DNA of 64,000 bases, taken from the NCBI RefSeq assembly GCF_003387475.1, contig NZ_QUNO01000021.1, forward strand, positions 62,001 to 126,000. Direction: 5' to 3'. Below are positions 34,624-42,948 of the stretch, piece after piece. Every line of letters starts with the position of its first letter. Position 1 is the first letter of the stretch. Under the pieces are notes generated by a model, which saw only the letters and a program-made list of their open reading frames with translations, made no database searches and was not told where the DNA came from. The position numbers were made by a program, and so were the translations under genes. Source of the DNA: Kutzneria buriramensis. GTDB taxonomy: Bacteria; Actinomycetota; Actinomycetes; Mycobacteriales; Pseudonocardiaceae.

Positions 34624-37425
34624 TTGCGCAGATCGGTACGACCCAGAACCACTCTGTTAGCCGCCGGGGCCGCGTGCCTCACCGCCGTGCTCGGCCTCGC
34701 CGCCCCGGCGACCGCCGCGCCGCACCCCAATCCCGGCTACATGGCTGCCAACACCGCGGCGCAGATCGCCGCGCTCCAGCAGATCAAGCAGACCGAATCG
34801 GCGTCCGACCGCAAGGTCGACAGCCGCCTGCTCGTCGAGAACAAGCTGCGCACCGACCGCTCCGCGCACACCGCGCTGCCGCAGGTGCAGTCCGGCGTGA
34901 AGGTGGCCGCCGGCAACACCGTCCTGGTCGACATCCGCGCCACCAAGACGTCCGACGCTCTGGTCGACGCCGTGCAGAAGGCGGGCGGCCAGGTCAAGAA
35001 CGTCTCGCAGCGCGAGGCCACCGTGCGCGCCGAGGTGCCGCTGGCGGCGGTCTCGTCGCTGGCGACCCGCGACGACGTCAAGCAGATCCAGCCCGGCAGC
35101 GACGCCATGACCTCGGCGTCGAGCGCACCCGGCCGGAACTCGGCCGACACCGACCCCGTCTCGAAGCAGACCCGCGACGCGCGGGTCGAACAGGCGACCA
35201 AGCCCGGAATGCGAGCCAACCTCGCCGCCGCGGTCGTCAGCCAGGGCGACCGCGCGCACGCCGCGGACACCGCCCGTCAGCAGAACGGCGTCACCGGCGT
35301 CGGCACCAAGCTGTGTGCGCTGTCGGACGGTGTGTCGTCGCTGGCCGCCTCGGTGGCCACCGGCGAGCTGCCGCCGGTCGACGTGCTGCCCGGCCAGGAA
35401 GGCAGCGGTGACGAGGGCACCGCGATGCTGGAGATCATGCACGACGTCGCGCCCGGCGCGGCGCTGGGCTTCGCGACCGCGTTCAACGGCGACGCCAGCT
35501 TCGCGGACAACATCCGCGCCCTGCGCAGCCAGGAACACTGCGACATCATCGTCGACGACGTCTTCTACTTCAACGAGGCCGCCTTCCAGGACGGCCCGAT
35601 CGCGCAGGCCGTCAACGCCGTCATCGCCGACGGCGCGCTGTACTTCTCCTCCGCCGGCAACGAGGGCAACGTCGGCGACGGCACCGCCGGGCACTGGGAG
35701 GGCAACTACGTCGACTCCGGCCAGCCGATCGCCAAGTTCGCCGGCGGAGCCAACAACTTCGCCGCCGCGACCGGCGGCACCCAGATCCTCGAACCGCTGT
35801 CGGCGTCGTCCGCCGGCGTGCCGGTGACGCTGTGGTGGAACGACCCGCTCGGCCACGCCGGCGACGACTACGACCTGTACCTGCTGGATGCGGGCGGGAA
35901 CGTGGTGACGTTCAGCCAGAACATCCAGAACGGCACGCAGGACCCGTACGAGCGGATCAACACCACCGGCGGCAACCAGCGGCTCGCCGTCGTGAAGTTC
36001 AAGGGCGACGCCAAGTATCTGTCGCTGTCGGCCCTGCGTGGCCGGTTCGTCGACTCCTCCGACGGGCTCAAGGCCTACGTGACGCCCGGCGAGACCAGCG
36101 GCCACTCCGCCGCCGCGGGCGCGTTCAGCGTCGCCGCCGCGCCGGCCGCCGACGCCTTCCCGCGCGCCCTGGAGCCCGGCGACCCGCCGAACCCGGCCGG
36201 CCCGTACCCCGGCACGTTCAGCTCCGCCACGAAGATCGAGCGGTTCAGCTCCGACGGTCCCCGTAAGATCTTCTTCAACGCCGACGGCACGCCCGTCGCC
36301 GGCGGCTCCGTGGTGCGGCAGAAGCCCGACATCACCGCCGCCGACGGCGTTTCCACCTCTGTGGCCGGCTTCTCCCCGTTCTACGGCACCTCGGCCGCCG
36401 CGCCGCACGCCGCCGCCATCGCCGGTCTCGTCCTGTCCGGCAACCCCGGCATGTCCAACGCCGACGTGCGGCAGGCGCTGACCGCCACCGCCGTCGACAT
36501 CGGCGCGCCCGGCGTCGACAACCGCACCGGCGCCGGCGTGATCCTCGCCGACCGCGTGTTGGCCTACACCGGCGCCAGCCCGCAGCCGCTGGCCGTCGCG
36601 CAGGCGCCGTCGGTCAAGGGCCCCAACGGTTCCCCGTTCGTGAAGCCCGGTGACACGGCGACCGTCACACTGCCCGTGTACAACGGCGGCGACGGCACCG
36701 CGGCGTCCACCAGCGTCGTCGTCGACTCGCCGACGCCCGGCGTGACCATCGCGCCGCGGTCCAAGCGGTACGGCACCATCGAGGCCGGCCAGACCGTCAT
36801 CAACTCGTTCACCCTCACCGTGCCGGCCACGCAACAGCTCGGCGTGCCCGTGGTGATCAACGCCAAGGTCACCTTCGCCGGGGCGCATTCGCCGACCACA
36901 CAGACGTTCCAGATCCCGATCGGCCAACCGTCCACTGTGGTCCAGGACTTCGCGTACACCGGCGCGCCGGTGGCGATTCCCGACAACAGCGCCGTCGGGG
37001 CCAGCGTGCAGATTCCCGTCAGCGGCGTCGGGCGGGCCTCGAAGATCACGTTCTCCATCGACGGCACGTCGTGCAGCACCGCCGCCGGCTCCACCACCGT
37101 CGGCCTGGACCACACCTACGTCGGTGACCTGACCGGGACCCTCACGTCCCCGTCCGGCGCCACGGCCGTGCTGTTCCAGCGTCGCGGCGGCCCCGGCCAC
37201 AACTTCTGCCAGGTCGTCTTCGACGACAACGCCGCCACCGCCTTCTCCTCCGTCAGCTCCACCAACGCGCCCTTCACCGGCTCCTGGAAACCCCAGTCCG
37301 GCCTCGGCTCGCTGCTGACCGACGCGGTCGACGGCACCTGGACGTTCAAGGTCGTCGACGGCGGCCCCGTCGACACCGGCAGCATCCGCGCCGTGTCCCT
37401 CCACCTCAACGGCTTCGTCGCCTAA
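34624..37425 (+). CDS. Large secreted S8-like serine protease with C-terminal P-domain
   Basis: A 933-residue exported protein. The signal peptide (TTLLAAGAACLTAVLGLAAP) is cleaved near ATA-AP. An S8/S53-like catalytic domain (residues 220-650) has Asp235 in ALSDGV, oxyanion Asn346 in SSAGNEGN and Ser590 in GTSAAAPH. The His motif HGTxVA is replaced by DEGTAM (Glu264). A beta-sandwich (residues 660-780) and a proprotein-convertase P-domain (residues 790-930) follow. TTG is chosen because GGAGGG lies five bases upstream; earlier starts would add residues before the signal peptide. It ends next to a palindromic element. Confidence 0.88.
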   Translation: MRRSVRPRTTLLAAGAACLTAVLGLAAPATAAPHPNPGYMAANTAAQIAALQQIKQTESASDRKVDSRLLVENKLRTDRSAHTALPQVQSGVKVAAGNTVLVDIRATKTSDALVDAVQKAGGQVKNVSQREATVRAEVPLAAVSSLATRDDVKQIQPGSDAMTSASSAPGRNSADTDPVSKQTRDARVEQATKPGMRANLAAAVVSQGDRAHAADTARQQNGVTGVGTKLCALSDGVSSLAASVATGELPPVDVLPGQEGSGDEGTAMLEIMHDVAPGAALGFATAFNGDASFADNIRALRSQEHCDIIVDDVFYFNEAAFQDGPIAQAVNAVIADGALYFSSAGNEGNVGDGTAGHWEGNYVDSGQPIAKFAGGANNFAAATGGTQILEPLSASSAGVPVTLWWNDPLGHAGDDYDLYLLDAGGNVVTFSQNIQNGTQDPYERINTTGGNQRLAVVKFKGDAKYLSLSALRGRFVDSSDGLKAYVTPGETSGHSAAAGAFSVAAAPAADAFPRALEPGDPPNPAGPYPGTFSSATKIERFSSDGPRKIFFNADGTPVAGGSVVRQKPDITAADGVSTSVAGFSPFYGTSAAAPHAAAIAGLVLSGNPGMSNADVRQALTATAVDIGAPGVDNRTGAGVILADRVLAYTGASPQPLAVAQAPSVKGPNGSPFVKPGDTATVTLPVYNGGDGTAASTSVVVDSPTPGVTIAPRSKRYGTIEAGQTVINSFTLTVPATQQLGVPVVINAKVTFAGAHSPTTQTFQIPIGQPSTVVQDFAYTGAPVAIPDNSAVGASVQIPVSGVGRASKITFSIDGTSCSTAAGSTTVGLDHTYVGDLTGTLTSPSGATAVLFQRRGGPGHNFCQVVFDDNAATAFSSVSSTNAPFTGSWKPQSGLGSLLTDAVDGTWTFKVVDGGPVDTGSIRAVSLHLNGFVA

Positions 37426-37532
37426 CCCCGGCGAGTCCCGCTCGGCGTCAGTGCGAATGTACGAAAACCGGCAGACACCCGTCTGCCGGTTTTCGTACGT
37501 TCGGTGTGTTTGTGAGCGCGACTCGCGGGGGT
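37426..37532. repeat. Stop-to-stop palindromic intergenic element, copy B
   Basis: Right arm GAGCGCGACTCGCGGGGGT pairs with the left arm at 17 of 19 positions. Inside, GTACGAAAACCGGCAGAC (37459-37476) and its perfect complement (37481-37498) form an 18-bp hairpin with loop ACCC. The element begins after the protease TAA and ends at the base before the stop codon of the DUF6081-like gene. Arm sequence and layout match the copy at 8569-8703. Confidence 0.7.
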
Positions 37533-38396
37533 TCACCCGGACTGGACGGTGAGGCGGCGGGCGCGCAGGCGGGCGCCCTGGCCCCAGAGCGGGGAGCCGC
37601 CGACGAAGGCGCGGGGGAGTCGGTAGGCGCTGTCGGCCTCGGGCACCAGGCCGGTGCCGTCGGGACCGGCGGCGTGCAGCAGGCAGAGCAGGCCCAGTCC
37701 GAACGTGAGCTGCCGGGGCGCGGCCGGCTGTTCGACACCGCCCTGGTCGATCACGAGGTGCCGGTCGTCCAGGCACCGGTAGCCGATCTTGTCGATGACC
37801 AGCACCTGCTCGCCGTCGACGGCCCAGCGGGCGACGCCCGCGGCGCCGTCCAGGGCGATGCTCAGGCGATGCCAGTCGTCGGGCTGCCGCGAGGCCACCG
37901 GCACGGCGTAGGCGAACGACGCGTGGTCGCTGCCCGGCCTGGGCAGCCGCTCGTAGTAGGCGTACACCGCGGTCGAGGTGAGCAGGAAGTCCAGCACCAC
38001 ACCGGATTCCAGGTCCGCGGCGATGAAAACCCCCGCGGCCAGCCGGAAGTCGGCGGCGTGGCCGGCGACCGCCGGGCCGAACGGATGGCCGGCGGCCCCG
38101 AAGACGCGGGCCGAGACCTCGGCGGCGCCGGTCAGCGCGCCGGCGGCCGGCACGTCGAAGCCCGGCAGGCCCTGCGACGACCGGCGGGCCAGGATGGCGT
38201 TCCACTTCACGTGGTCGGTGGCCAGCTCGAACGCCGGCTCGCCGGTGGTCTCGTGCCGGCCGGCCGGCTCGACGGCCAGCCCGCCCGCGCCCGCGGTGAT
38301 CACGCCGTCGCCCGCCGGCAGCGAGCCCAGCGGCCGGACCAGCCAGTCGGCCCCGAGGCCGCCGGTGAAGTCGTCGTCGAAGAGGGTGGCTGTCAT
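37533..38396 (-). CDS. Hypothetical protein, DUF6081-like beta-sandwich
   Basis: A 287-residue protein beginning MTATLFDDDFTGGLGADWL, a D-D-F-x-G-x-W opening like that of DUF6081 and laminin/concanavalin-like folds. Later segments (LESGVVLDFLLTSTAVYAYYERLPRPG, DWHRLSIALDGAAGVARWAVDGEQV) are strand-rich like carbohydrate- or ligand-binding sandwiches. No signal peptide is visible. It lies at the left edge of the polyketide cluster, divergent from the monooxygenase gene. A role in the pathway is only suggested by position. Confidence 0.65.
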   Translation of the reverse strand: MTATLFDDDFTGGLGADWLVRPLGSLPAGDGVITAGAGGLAVEPAGRHETTGEPAFELATDHVKWNAILARRSSQGLPGFDVPAAGALTGAAEVSARVFGAAGHPFGPAVAGHAADFRLAAGVFIAADLESGVVLDFLLTSTAVYAYYERLPRPGSDHASFAYAVPVASRQPDDWHRLSIALDGAAGVARWAVDGEQVLVIDKIGYRCLDDRHLVIDQGGVEQPAAPRQLTFGLGLLCLLHAAGPDGTGLVPEADSAYRLPRAFVGGSPLWGQGARLRARRLTVQSG

Positions 38397-38531
38397 GGCC
38401 TCACCGTCCTGGCGGCGTCTCGAGCGGCGGTGGACTCGCGATCCAGGGCCGGCCCGACACGCGTTCAAGCCATCCCTGAGTTCCCGCCGAGATGCTGCCA
38501 CCGACACGTCTGCTATCGGAAGGGTGCGGAG

Positions 38532-39641
38532 ATGGGCCAACTGCTGACGGCGGCGGTGGGCGTGGCGGCGCTCGCGGCCAAGCACGCCACCACCGCCGAC
38601 CGTGATCGACGGGTCCCGGCCGAGGTCGCCGAGGCGGTGGTGGAGGCGGGATTCGCGCGGCACTTCGTGCCGGCCAGCCGGGGCGGCGACGCCGGCTCCT
38701 TCACCGAGCTGACGCGGGCGGTCGCGGCCGTCGGCGAGGGCTGCACCGCCACCGCCTGGATCGCGGCGCTGCTGGCGGCGGCCGCGCGCATGACCGCGCA
38801 CCTGCCGGACGAGGGGCAGGCCGAGGTGTGGTCGGACGGCGCGGACACCGTCGTCGTGGCGGCGCTGGTGCCCTTCGGCAAGGCCGAACCGGTCGAGGGC
38901 GGCTGGCGGCTGAGCGGGGAGTGGCCGTACATCAGCGGCGTCGACTTCGCGGACTGGGCGCTGGTCTGCGGCAACGTGCTGACCGACGGCAAACCGGCGC
39001 CGCACTACTTCGCCGTGCCGCGGGCGGAGCACAAGGTCGTCGACACGTGGTTCACGCTCGGCATGCGCGGCACCGGCAGCAACACCCTCGTGCTGGAGGA
39101 CGTCGTCGTCCCCGCGAGCCGGGTGACCGCCCGGGACTCGGTCATCGACGGCCGCGGCAGTTCGTCGCCGGCCCCGTGTCACAACGTGCCGCTGCGGGCG
39201 GTCAACGGACTGCCGTTCTGCGCGCCGGCTCTCGGCGCGGCGAGGGCCATGCTGTCGGGGTGGACGGCGTCGACCGGTCAGAAGATCCGCAACGGCGCCA
39301 CCGCCGGCCGTCCGGTGGACAAGTCCGCGCTGAGCCTCACACTGGCCGAAGCCGCCGGCGAGATCGAGGTCGTGGAGCTGCTGCTGTCGCGGGCGGCCGA
39401 GATCGCCGACCGGGCGGACGTCACGTCGGGGGAGACGGCGCGCAGCGCTCGCGACTACGCGCTGGCCATCCGCCACCTGCGGTCCGCGGTCGACCGCCTG
39501 TTCGCCGCCGGCGGCACGAGCGTGCAGACGGAGAGCAGCCCGCTGGCCCGGATCTGGCGGGACGTGCACGCCATCGCCAGCCACATGGTTATCCAGCTCG
39601 AACCGGCGGCCCTGGCCTACGCCGAGGAAGTCCTACGCTGA
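38532..39641 (+). CDS. Flavin-dependent monooxygenase, acyl-CoA dehydrogenase fold (ActVA-5-like)
   Basis: A 369-residue group D monooxygenase. It has the acyl-CoA-dehydrogenase fold with WRLSGEWPYISGVDFADWALVCG near residue 130 and FTLGMRGTGSNTLVLEDVVVPASRV near residue 180, as in ActVA-ORF5 and HsaA. Such enzymes use reduced flavin from a separate reductase to hydroxylate a polyketide phenol; the partner is probably the flavin reductase at 42949. The acidic catalytic base typical of acyl-CoA dehydrogenases is not evident. It probably introduces quinone oxygens. Confidence 0.85.
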   Translation: MGQLLTAAVGVAALAAKHATTADRDRRVPAEVAEAVVEAGFARHFVPASRGGDAGSFTELTRAVAAVGEGCTATAWIAALLAAAARMTAHLPDEGQAEVWSDGADTVVVAALVPFGKAEPVEGGWRLSGEWPYISGVDFADWALVCGNVLTDGKPAPHYFAVPRAEHKVVDTWFTLGMRGTGSNTLVLEDVVVPASRVTARDSVIDGRGSSSPAPCHNVPLRAVNGLPFCAPALGAARAMLSGWTASTGQKIRNGATAGRPVDKSALSLTLAEAAGEIEVVELLLSRAAEIADRADVTSGETARSARDYALAIRHLRSAVDRLFAAGGTSVQTESSPLARIWRDVHAIASHMVIQLEPAALAYAEEVLR

Positions 39642-39653
39642 TCTCGACCGCCG

Positions 39654-39686
39654 TGCGCGGTGGAGCCGTTGCGGCCCCACCGCGCA
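39654..39686. terminator. Bidirectional terminator between monooxygenase and ketoreductase
   Basis: TGCGCGGTGG and CCACCGCGCA form a 10-bp stem with a 13-nt loop in the 57-bp space between two convergent stop codons. Confidence 0.7.
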
Positions 39687-39698
39687 GCCGGCGCGGGC

Positions 39699-40484
39699 TC
39701 AGTAGTTGCCCAGTCCGCCGCACACGTTCATGGCCTGCGCGGTGACCGCCGCGGCGGCGTCGCTGATCAGGTAGCTGACCATCGCGGCCACCTCCTCGAC
39801 CTGGACGTACCGGCCGAGCGGCACCCGCGCGGTGATCCGGTCGAACGCCTCGGTCTCGTCCACGCCCCACAGCTGGGCGTAGTTCTGCCGCACCGTCGCC
39901 GCCATCGGCGTCTCGACGAAGCCGGGGCACACCGCGTTCACGGTGACGCCGGTCTTGGCCAGCTCCAGCCCGAGCGCCTTGGTGAAACCGACGACGCCGT
40001 GCTTGGCCGCCGAGTACGGCGCGGCGTGCACGACGCCCTGCTTGCCGCCGGTGGAGGCGATGTTGATGATCCGGCCGCCGGTCCGCCCGGCCAGGCCGCC
40101 GGTGGTGAGCACCTCCCGGGTCATGCGGAACACGCTGTTGAGGTTGGTGTCGATGACGTCGAACCACAGCTCGTCCGGCAGCTCCGCGGTGACGCCGCCG
40201 CCGCCCCGGCCGGCGTTGTTGACCAGCACGTCGACCGGCCCGTAGCGGTCCACCGCATTCTGCACGAACCGGGTGACCCGCTCCCCGTCAGTCACGTCGC
40301 AGCTGCTGCCGTCGACGTCATACCCTTTGTCCTGCAACGACTTCACCAGCTCGGCCACCGCGTCCTCGCGCCGGGCGCACACGTACACCCGGTGTCCCTC
40401 GGCCGCGAGGCGCTCGGTGATCGCGAGGCCGATCCCGCTGGTCGCTCCGGTCACCAGCGCGACCGATCCGGCCCGTTCCTGCAT
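39699..40484 (-). CDS. Polyketide C-9 ketoreductase, ActIII type
   Basis: A 261-residue SDR, the same length as ActIII and highly similar to it. TGATSGIG is the NADP motif, and NIASTGGKQGVVHAAPYSAAKHG holds the catalytic Ser, Tyr and Lys. It ends in TAQAMNVCGGLGNY as in ActIII. It reduces the C-9 carbonyl of the nascent poly-beta-ketone and sets first-ring regiochemistry. The stereochemistry-linked PGG motif of ActIII reads GGG here (AGRGGGGVTAEL). GGAGG lies four bases before the ATG. Confidence 0.95.
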   Translation of the reverse strand: MQERAGSVALVTGATSGIGLAITERLAAEGHRVYVCARREDAVAELVKSLQDKGYDVDGSSCDVTDGERVTRFVQNAVDRYGPVDVLVNNAGRGGGGVTAELPDELWFDVIDTNLNSVFRMTREVLTTGGLAGRTGGRIINIASTGGKQGVVHAAPYSAAKHGVVGFTKALGLELAKTGVTVNAVCPGFVETPMAATVRQNYAQLWGVDETEAFDRITARVPLGRYVQVEEVAAMVSYLISDAAAAVTAQAMNVCGGLGNY

Positions 40485-40589
40485 GGTTCCTCCACTCCGC
40501 AGCGCGACAGGCATCGGTGGCGAGCCTGGGTCGTCGCGGTGGAACCAGGGTCGACCCGTGGTGGAGCGGACGCCGGTCCCGGTCGCGAC

Positions 40590-40618
40590 TCGAGCGTGTC
40601 TCAAGAGCGAGCCGAGAC
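40590..40618 (+). promoter_or_regulatory. SARP box: three heptamers at 11-bp spacing
   Basis: TCGAGCG (40590), TCAAGAG (40601) and CCGAGAC (40612) are direct repeats with an 11-bp period, the arrangement bound by SARP activators. They lie 45-75 bp upstream of the SnoaL-like gene. A clear -10 was not found. Confidence 0.55.
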
Positions 40619-40663
40619 GGTGGCACGGTCACATGCACGCAGCGTTGTCGGCGGAGGAGTTCG

Positions 40664-41095
40664 ATGAGTAACACCCAGACGTTCACCGACCTCTACGCGG
40701 AGGTCCAGCACTTCTACGCGAAGCAGGTGCAGCTGCTGGACTCGCGGGCGTTCGACGAGTACGCCGCGACCTACACCGAGGACGCCGAGTTCCAGCACAG
40801 TCCCGGCGTGCCGCCCGCGGTGACCCGGACGGCCATCCTGGCCGAGCTGCACCGCTTCCACGAGCGGTTCGAGGCCGATCCGGTGCAGCGCCGGCACTGG
40901 TTCAACGGGTTCGTGCTCGAGCCGCAGGAGGACGGCAGCGTGCGGTCGACCTTCTACGCCCTGATCGTGCACGTGCGGCCGGGCGTCCGGGAGCCGGAGA
41001 TCGGGCCCAGCTGCGTCGTGCACGACGTGTTGGTGTGGTCGGACGGCGTGTTGCTGACCCGGTCGCGGCGGGTCGACCACGACCACGCGGCCTGA
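40664..41095 (+). CDS. SnoaL-like (NTF2-fold) protein
   Basis: A 143-residue alpha+beta barrel protein: N-terminal helix (FTDLYAEVQHFYAKQVQLLDSRAFDEYAATYTEDAEFQHSP), then strands with HWFNGFVLEPQ and STFYALIVHV. In type II polyketide clusters members act as polyketide cyclases or hydroxylase-associated proteins, for example in pyran ring formation. The exact step is not predictable. GGAGGAG precedes the ATG. It is divergent from the ketoreductase and preceded by a SARP box. Confidence 0.8.
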   Translation: MSNTQTFTDLYAEVQHFYAKQVQLLDSRAFDEYAATYTEDAEFQHSPGVPPAVTRTAILAELHRFHERFEADPVQRRHWFNGFVLEPQEDGSVRSTFYALIVHVRPGVREPEIGPSCVVHDVLVWSDGVLLTRSRRVDHDHAA

Positions 41096-41191
41096 CCGAG
41101 GTGCCGGGCCGCGGACGCGGCCCGGCGCCGAATCCGGGAAATGCCGAGCAGTGCTCGAATAATGCCGGGCCGAGTAGTCAAGAGGAGGCCC

Positions 41192-41229
41192 TCAAGTCTC
41201 GCTGGAGTTTCTTGAGTCTCGCTTGACCC
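41192..41229 (+). promoter_or_regulatory. Two pairs of SARP-type heptamers upstream of a SARP gene
   Basis: TCAAGTC-TCGC-TGGAGTT (41192-41209) and TTGAGTC-TCGC-TTGACCC (41212-41229) each have an 11-bp period, and the pairs are offset by 20 bp. This suggests cross- or autoregulation of the downstream SARP. Confidence 0.5.
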
Positions 41230-41312
41230 TGTCTCGGAGTCACGGTTAGCCTTTTGGCAACCGATTGTCGGGGGAATCGGTTATCGGGCATCGTGCTTTC
41301 CTGGGGGAAATG

Positions 41313-42128
41313 ATGGCGGGAATACGTGTCGCGCTGCTGGGGCCCTTGTCCGTGACGTACGACGGCGTCGCCGTGATACCGACGGCGGCCAAGCCGCGCC
41401 AGCTGCTCGCGTTGCTGCTGCTCAACGACGGTGAGACGGTGCCGATCGCGTCGCTGGTCAGCGAGCTGTGGGACGACGCGCCGCCGCGCAGCGCGCTGAC
41501 GACGCTGCAGACCTACGTGCTCCAGTTACGCAAGGAATTCGCGAAGATTCCCGGAATGTGTCCGCAATCCGTCGCCCGCGACCTGTTGCAGACCCGGCAC
41601 GGCGGATACCTGATCAATCTCGGCGGCGCCGAATTCGATCTGCATGAATACCGCGCTCTCCTCGACGCGGGAAACCGGTTCCAGCGGGCCGACGACCCGG
41701 CCGGCGTCGTCGCCGCCTGCACCCGGGCGCTGGGCCTCTGGCAGGGCGCCGCGCTGGCCGATGTCGACCAGGGTCGGTTCCTGCGGGCCGAGACGGCCCA
41801 GCTCGAACAGTCCCGGCTGACCACCCTGGAGACGCTGTTCGACGCCCAGCTGCGGCTCCGGCGGCACCGGGAGGTGCTCAGCGAGCTGGCGGCGATGGTG
41901 GTGCAGCATCCCCTGCACGAACACATCCACGCGCAGTACATGTTGGCGCTGCACCGTTCCGGCCATCGGGCCCGGGCGCTGGAGGTGTTCGGCCGGCTGC
42001 GCGGGGAGCTCACCAGCGAGCTGGGGATCGAGCCGTCCCCGCTGCTGCGCTGGCTGCACCGCGCGATCCTCGCCTCCGACAGCTCGCTGAGCTCACCCGA
42101 GTTCCGGCTGGAGAACGTGGTCGCCTGA
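41313..42128 (+). CDS. SARP family activator 1
   Basis: A 271-residue Streptomyces antibiotic regulatory protein of the short type (ActII-ORF4/RedD-like). The N-terminal OmpR-like winged helix (PRQLLALLLLNDGETVPIASLVSELWDDAPPRSALTTLQTYVLQLRK) is followed by the BTAD all-helical domain (FDLHEYRALLD, LWQGAALADVDQGRFLRAE). It activates biosynthetic promoters at heptamer repeats. The second of two ATGs is best spaced from GGGGG. Its 3' end overlaps the convergent dehydratase by 36 bp. Confidence 0.93.
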   Translation: MAGIRVALLGPLSVTYDGVAVIPTAAKPRQLLALLLLNDGETVPIASLVSELWDDAPPRSALTTLQTYVLQLRKEFAKIPGMCPQSVARDLLQTRHGGYLINLGGAEFDLHEYRALLDAGNRFQRADDPAGVVAACTRALGLWQGAALADVDQGRFLRAETAQLEQSRLTTLETLFDAQLRLRRHREVLSELAAMVVQHPLHEHIHAQYMLALHRSGHRARALEVFGRLRGELTSELGIEPSPLLRWLHRAILASDSSLSSPEFRLENVVA

Positions 42129-42500
42129 CACCGTCGCCGTGACCCGGGCGACCTGCTCGTCCCCACAGCTCACCACGATCCGCACGGTGACCGCCCCGTC
42201 GGCGTCGACGGCGGCGGCCGCACCTCGGACGTCGAGGAACGTGCCTTCCTCGGCCGGCACCGGCACCGCGCGCAGGAACTGCGCCCGGCAGTCGCGCACC
42301 GCCCCGGGATCGCCCGCCCACTCGGTGACCAGGCGCAGGGCCAGCCCCATGGTGAGCATCCCGTGCGCGACGACGTCGGGCAGCCCGGCGTGGACGGCCG
42401 CGTCGGCGTCGAGATGGATCGGGTTGCCGTCGCCCGACGCGGCCGCGTAGCGGGCCAGGTCGGCCCGGGTGACGGGGTACCGGCGATGGCGCACGGTCAT
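42093..42500 (-). CDS. MaoC-like dehydratase subunit
   Basis: A 135-residue hotdog-fold (R)-hydratase. The catalytic Asp-His motif is visible in ARYAAASGDGNPIHLDADAAVHAGLPDVVAHGMLTMGLALRL near residues 22-60. The start ATG overlaps the stop of the upstream hotdog gene (ATGA), so the two are coupled, as in HadA/HadB-type heterodimers. It probably dehydrates 3-hydroxyacyl-ACP during starter-unit assembly, an inference from cluster context. Confidence 0.87.
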   Translation of the reverse strand: MTVRHRRYPVTRADLARYAAASGDGNPIHLDADAAVHAGLPDVVAHGMLTMGLALRLVTEWAGDPGAVRDCRAQFLRAVPVPAEEGTFLDVRGAAAAVDADGAVTVRIVVSCGDEQVARVTATVSGDHVLQPELG

Positions 42501-42946
42501 CGCGCGCCCCCGCGGCATACCAGCGTCGTCGTCGCGTCGCAGACCGGCGCGCCGGCCACCGTGGTGATCTCCTGGTGGGTCACCAGCAGCTCGCTGCCGG
42601 CCACCGACTTGATGTCCTTGACCGTCAAGTGCACGAGGAGCTCGTCGCCGGCGTGGATCGGCCGGTGGTGGACGAAGCGCTGTTCCCGGTGCACGACGCG
42701 GCCGTAGTCCAGGCCGAGCTCGGGGTCGCGGGCCACCCGGTCGTCGGCGCGCCACACCAGCACGATCGGAAACGTCGGCGGGGCAACGAGATCGGGGTGG
42801 CCGAGGGCCCGCGCGGACTCGACGTCGTGGCAGGCCAGCGTGTCGTCGCCGATCGAGGACGCGAAGGCCCGCAGCGCCGAGCGGCCCACGGCGTACACCG
42901 CGTTCGGCGGGTAGGCGCGGCCGATGAACTCCCGGCTGAGCGTCAT
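42497..42946 (-). CDS. FAS1-type (MaoC N-terminal-like) dehydratase subunit
   Basis: A 149-residue hotdog protein of the MaoC_dehydrat_N type: REFIGRAYPPNAVYAVGRSALRAFASSIGD, then APPTFPIVLVWRADD and a helix/strand HREQRFVHHRPIHAGDELLVHL. It lacks the GDxNPxH catalytic motif and would pair with the following MaoC subunit, which has it, as HadA pairs with HadB in mycobacteria. GGGAGGGTGAGC precedes the ATG, and the flavin reductase stop lies two bases upstream. Confidence 0.83.
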   Translation of the reverse strand: MTLSREFIGRAYPPNAVYAVGRSALRAFASSIGDDTLACHDVESARALGHPDLVAPPTFPIVLVWRADDRVARDPELGLDYGRVVHREQRFVHHRPIHAGDELLVHLTVKDIKSVAGSELLVTHQEITTVAGAPVCDATTTLVCRGGAR

Positions 42947-42948
42947 GC

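Noticed and set aside
34657-38205. A 1182-codon open frame on the minus strand opposite the S8-like protease
   Set aside because: Arg/Gly/Val-rich composition typical of a shadow frame in high-GC DNA; the plus-strand gene has a signal peptide, protease motifs and a P-domain.
38464-38481. TTCAAGC-CATC-CCTGAGT upstream of the ActVA-5-like gene as another SARP box
   Set aside because: The second heptamer is a poor match and no -10 lies at the expected distance; too weak to list as a feature.
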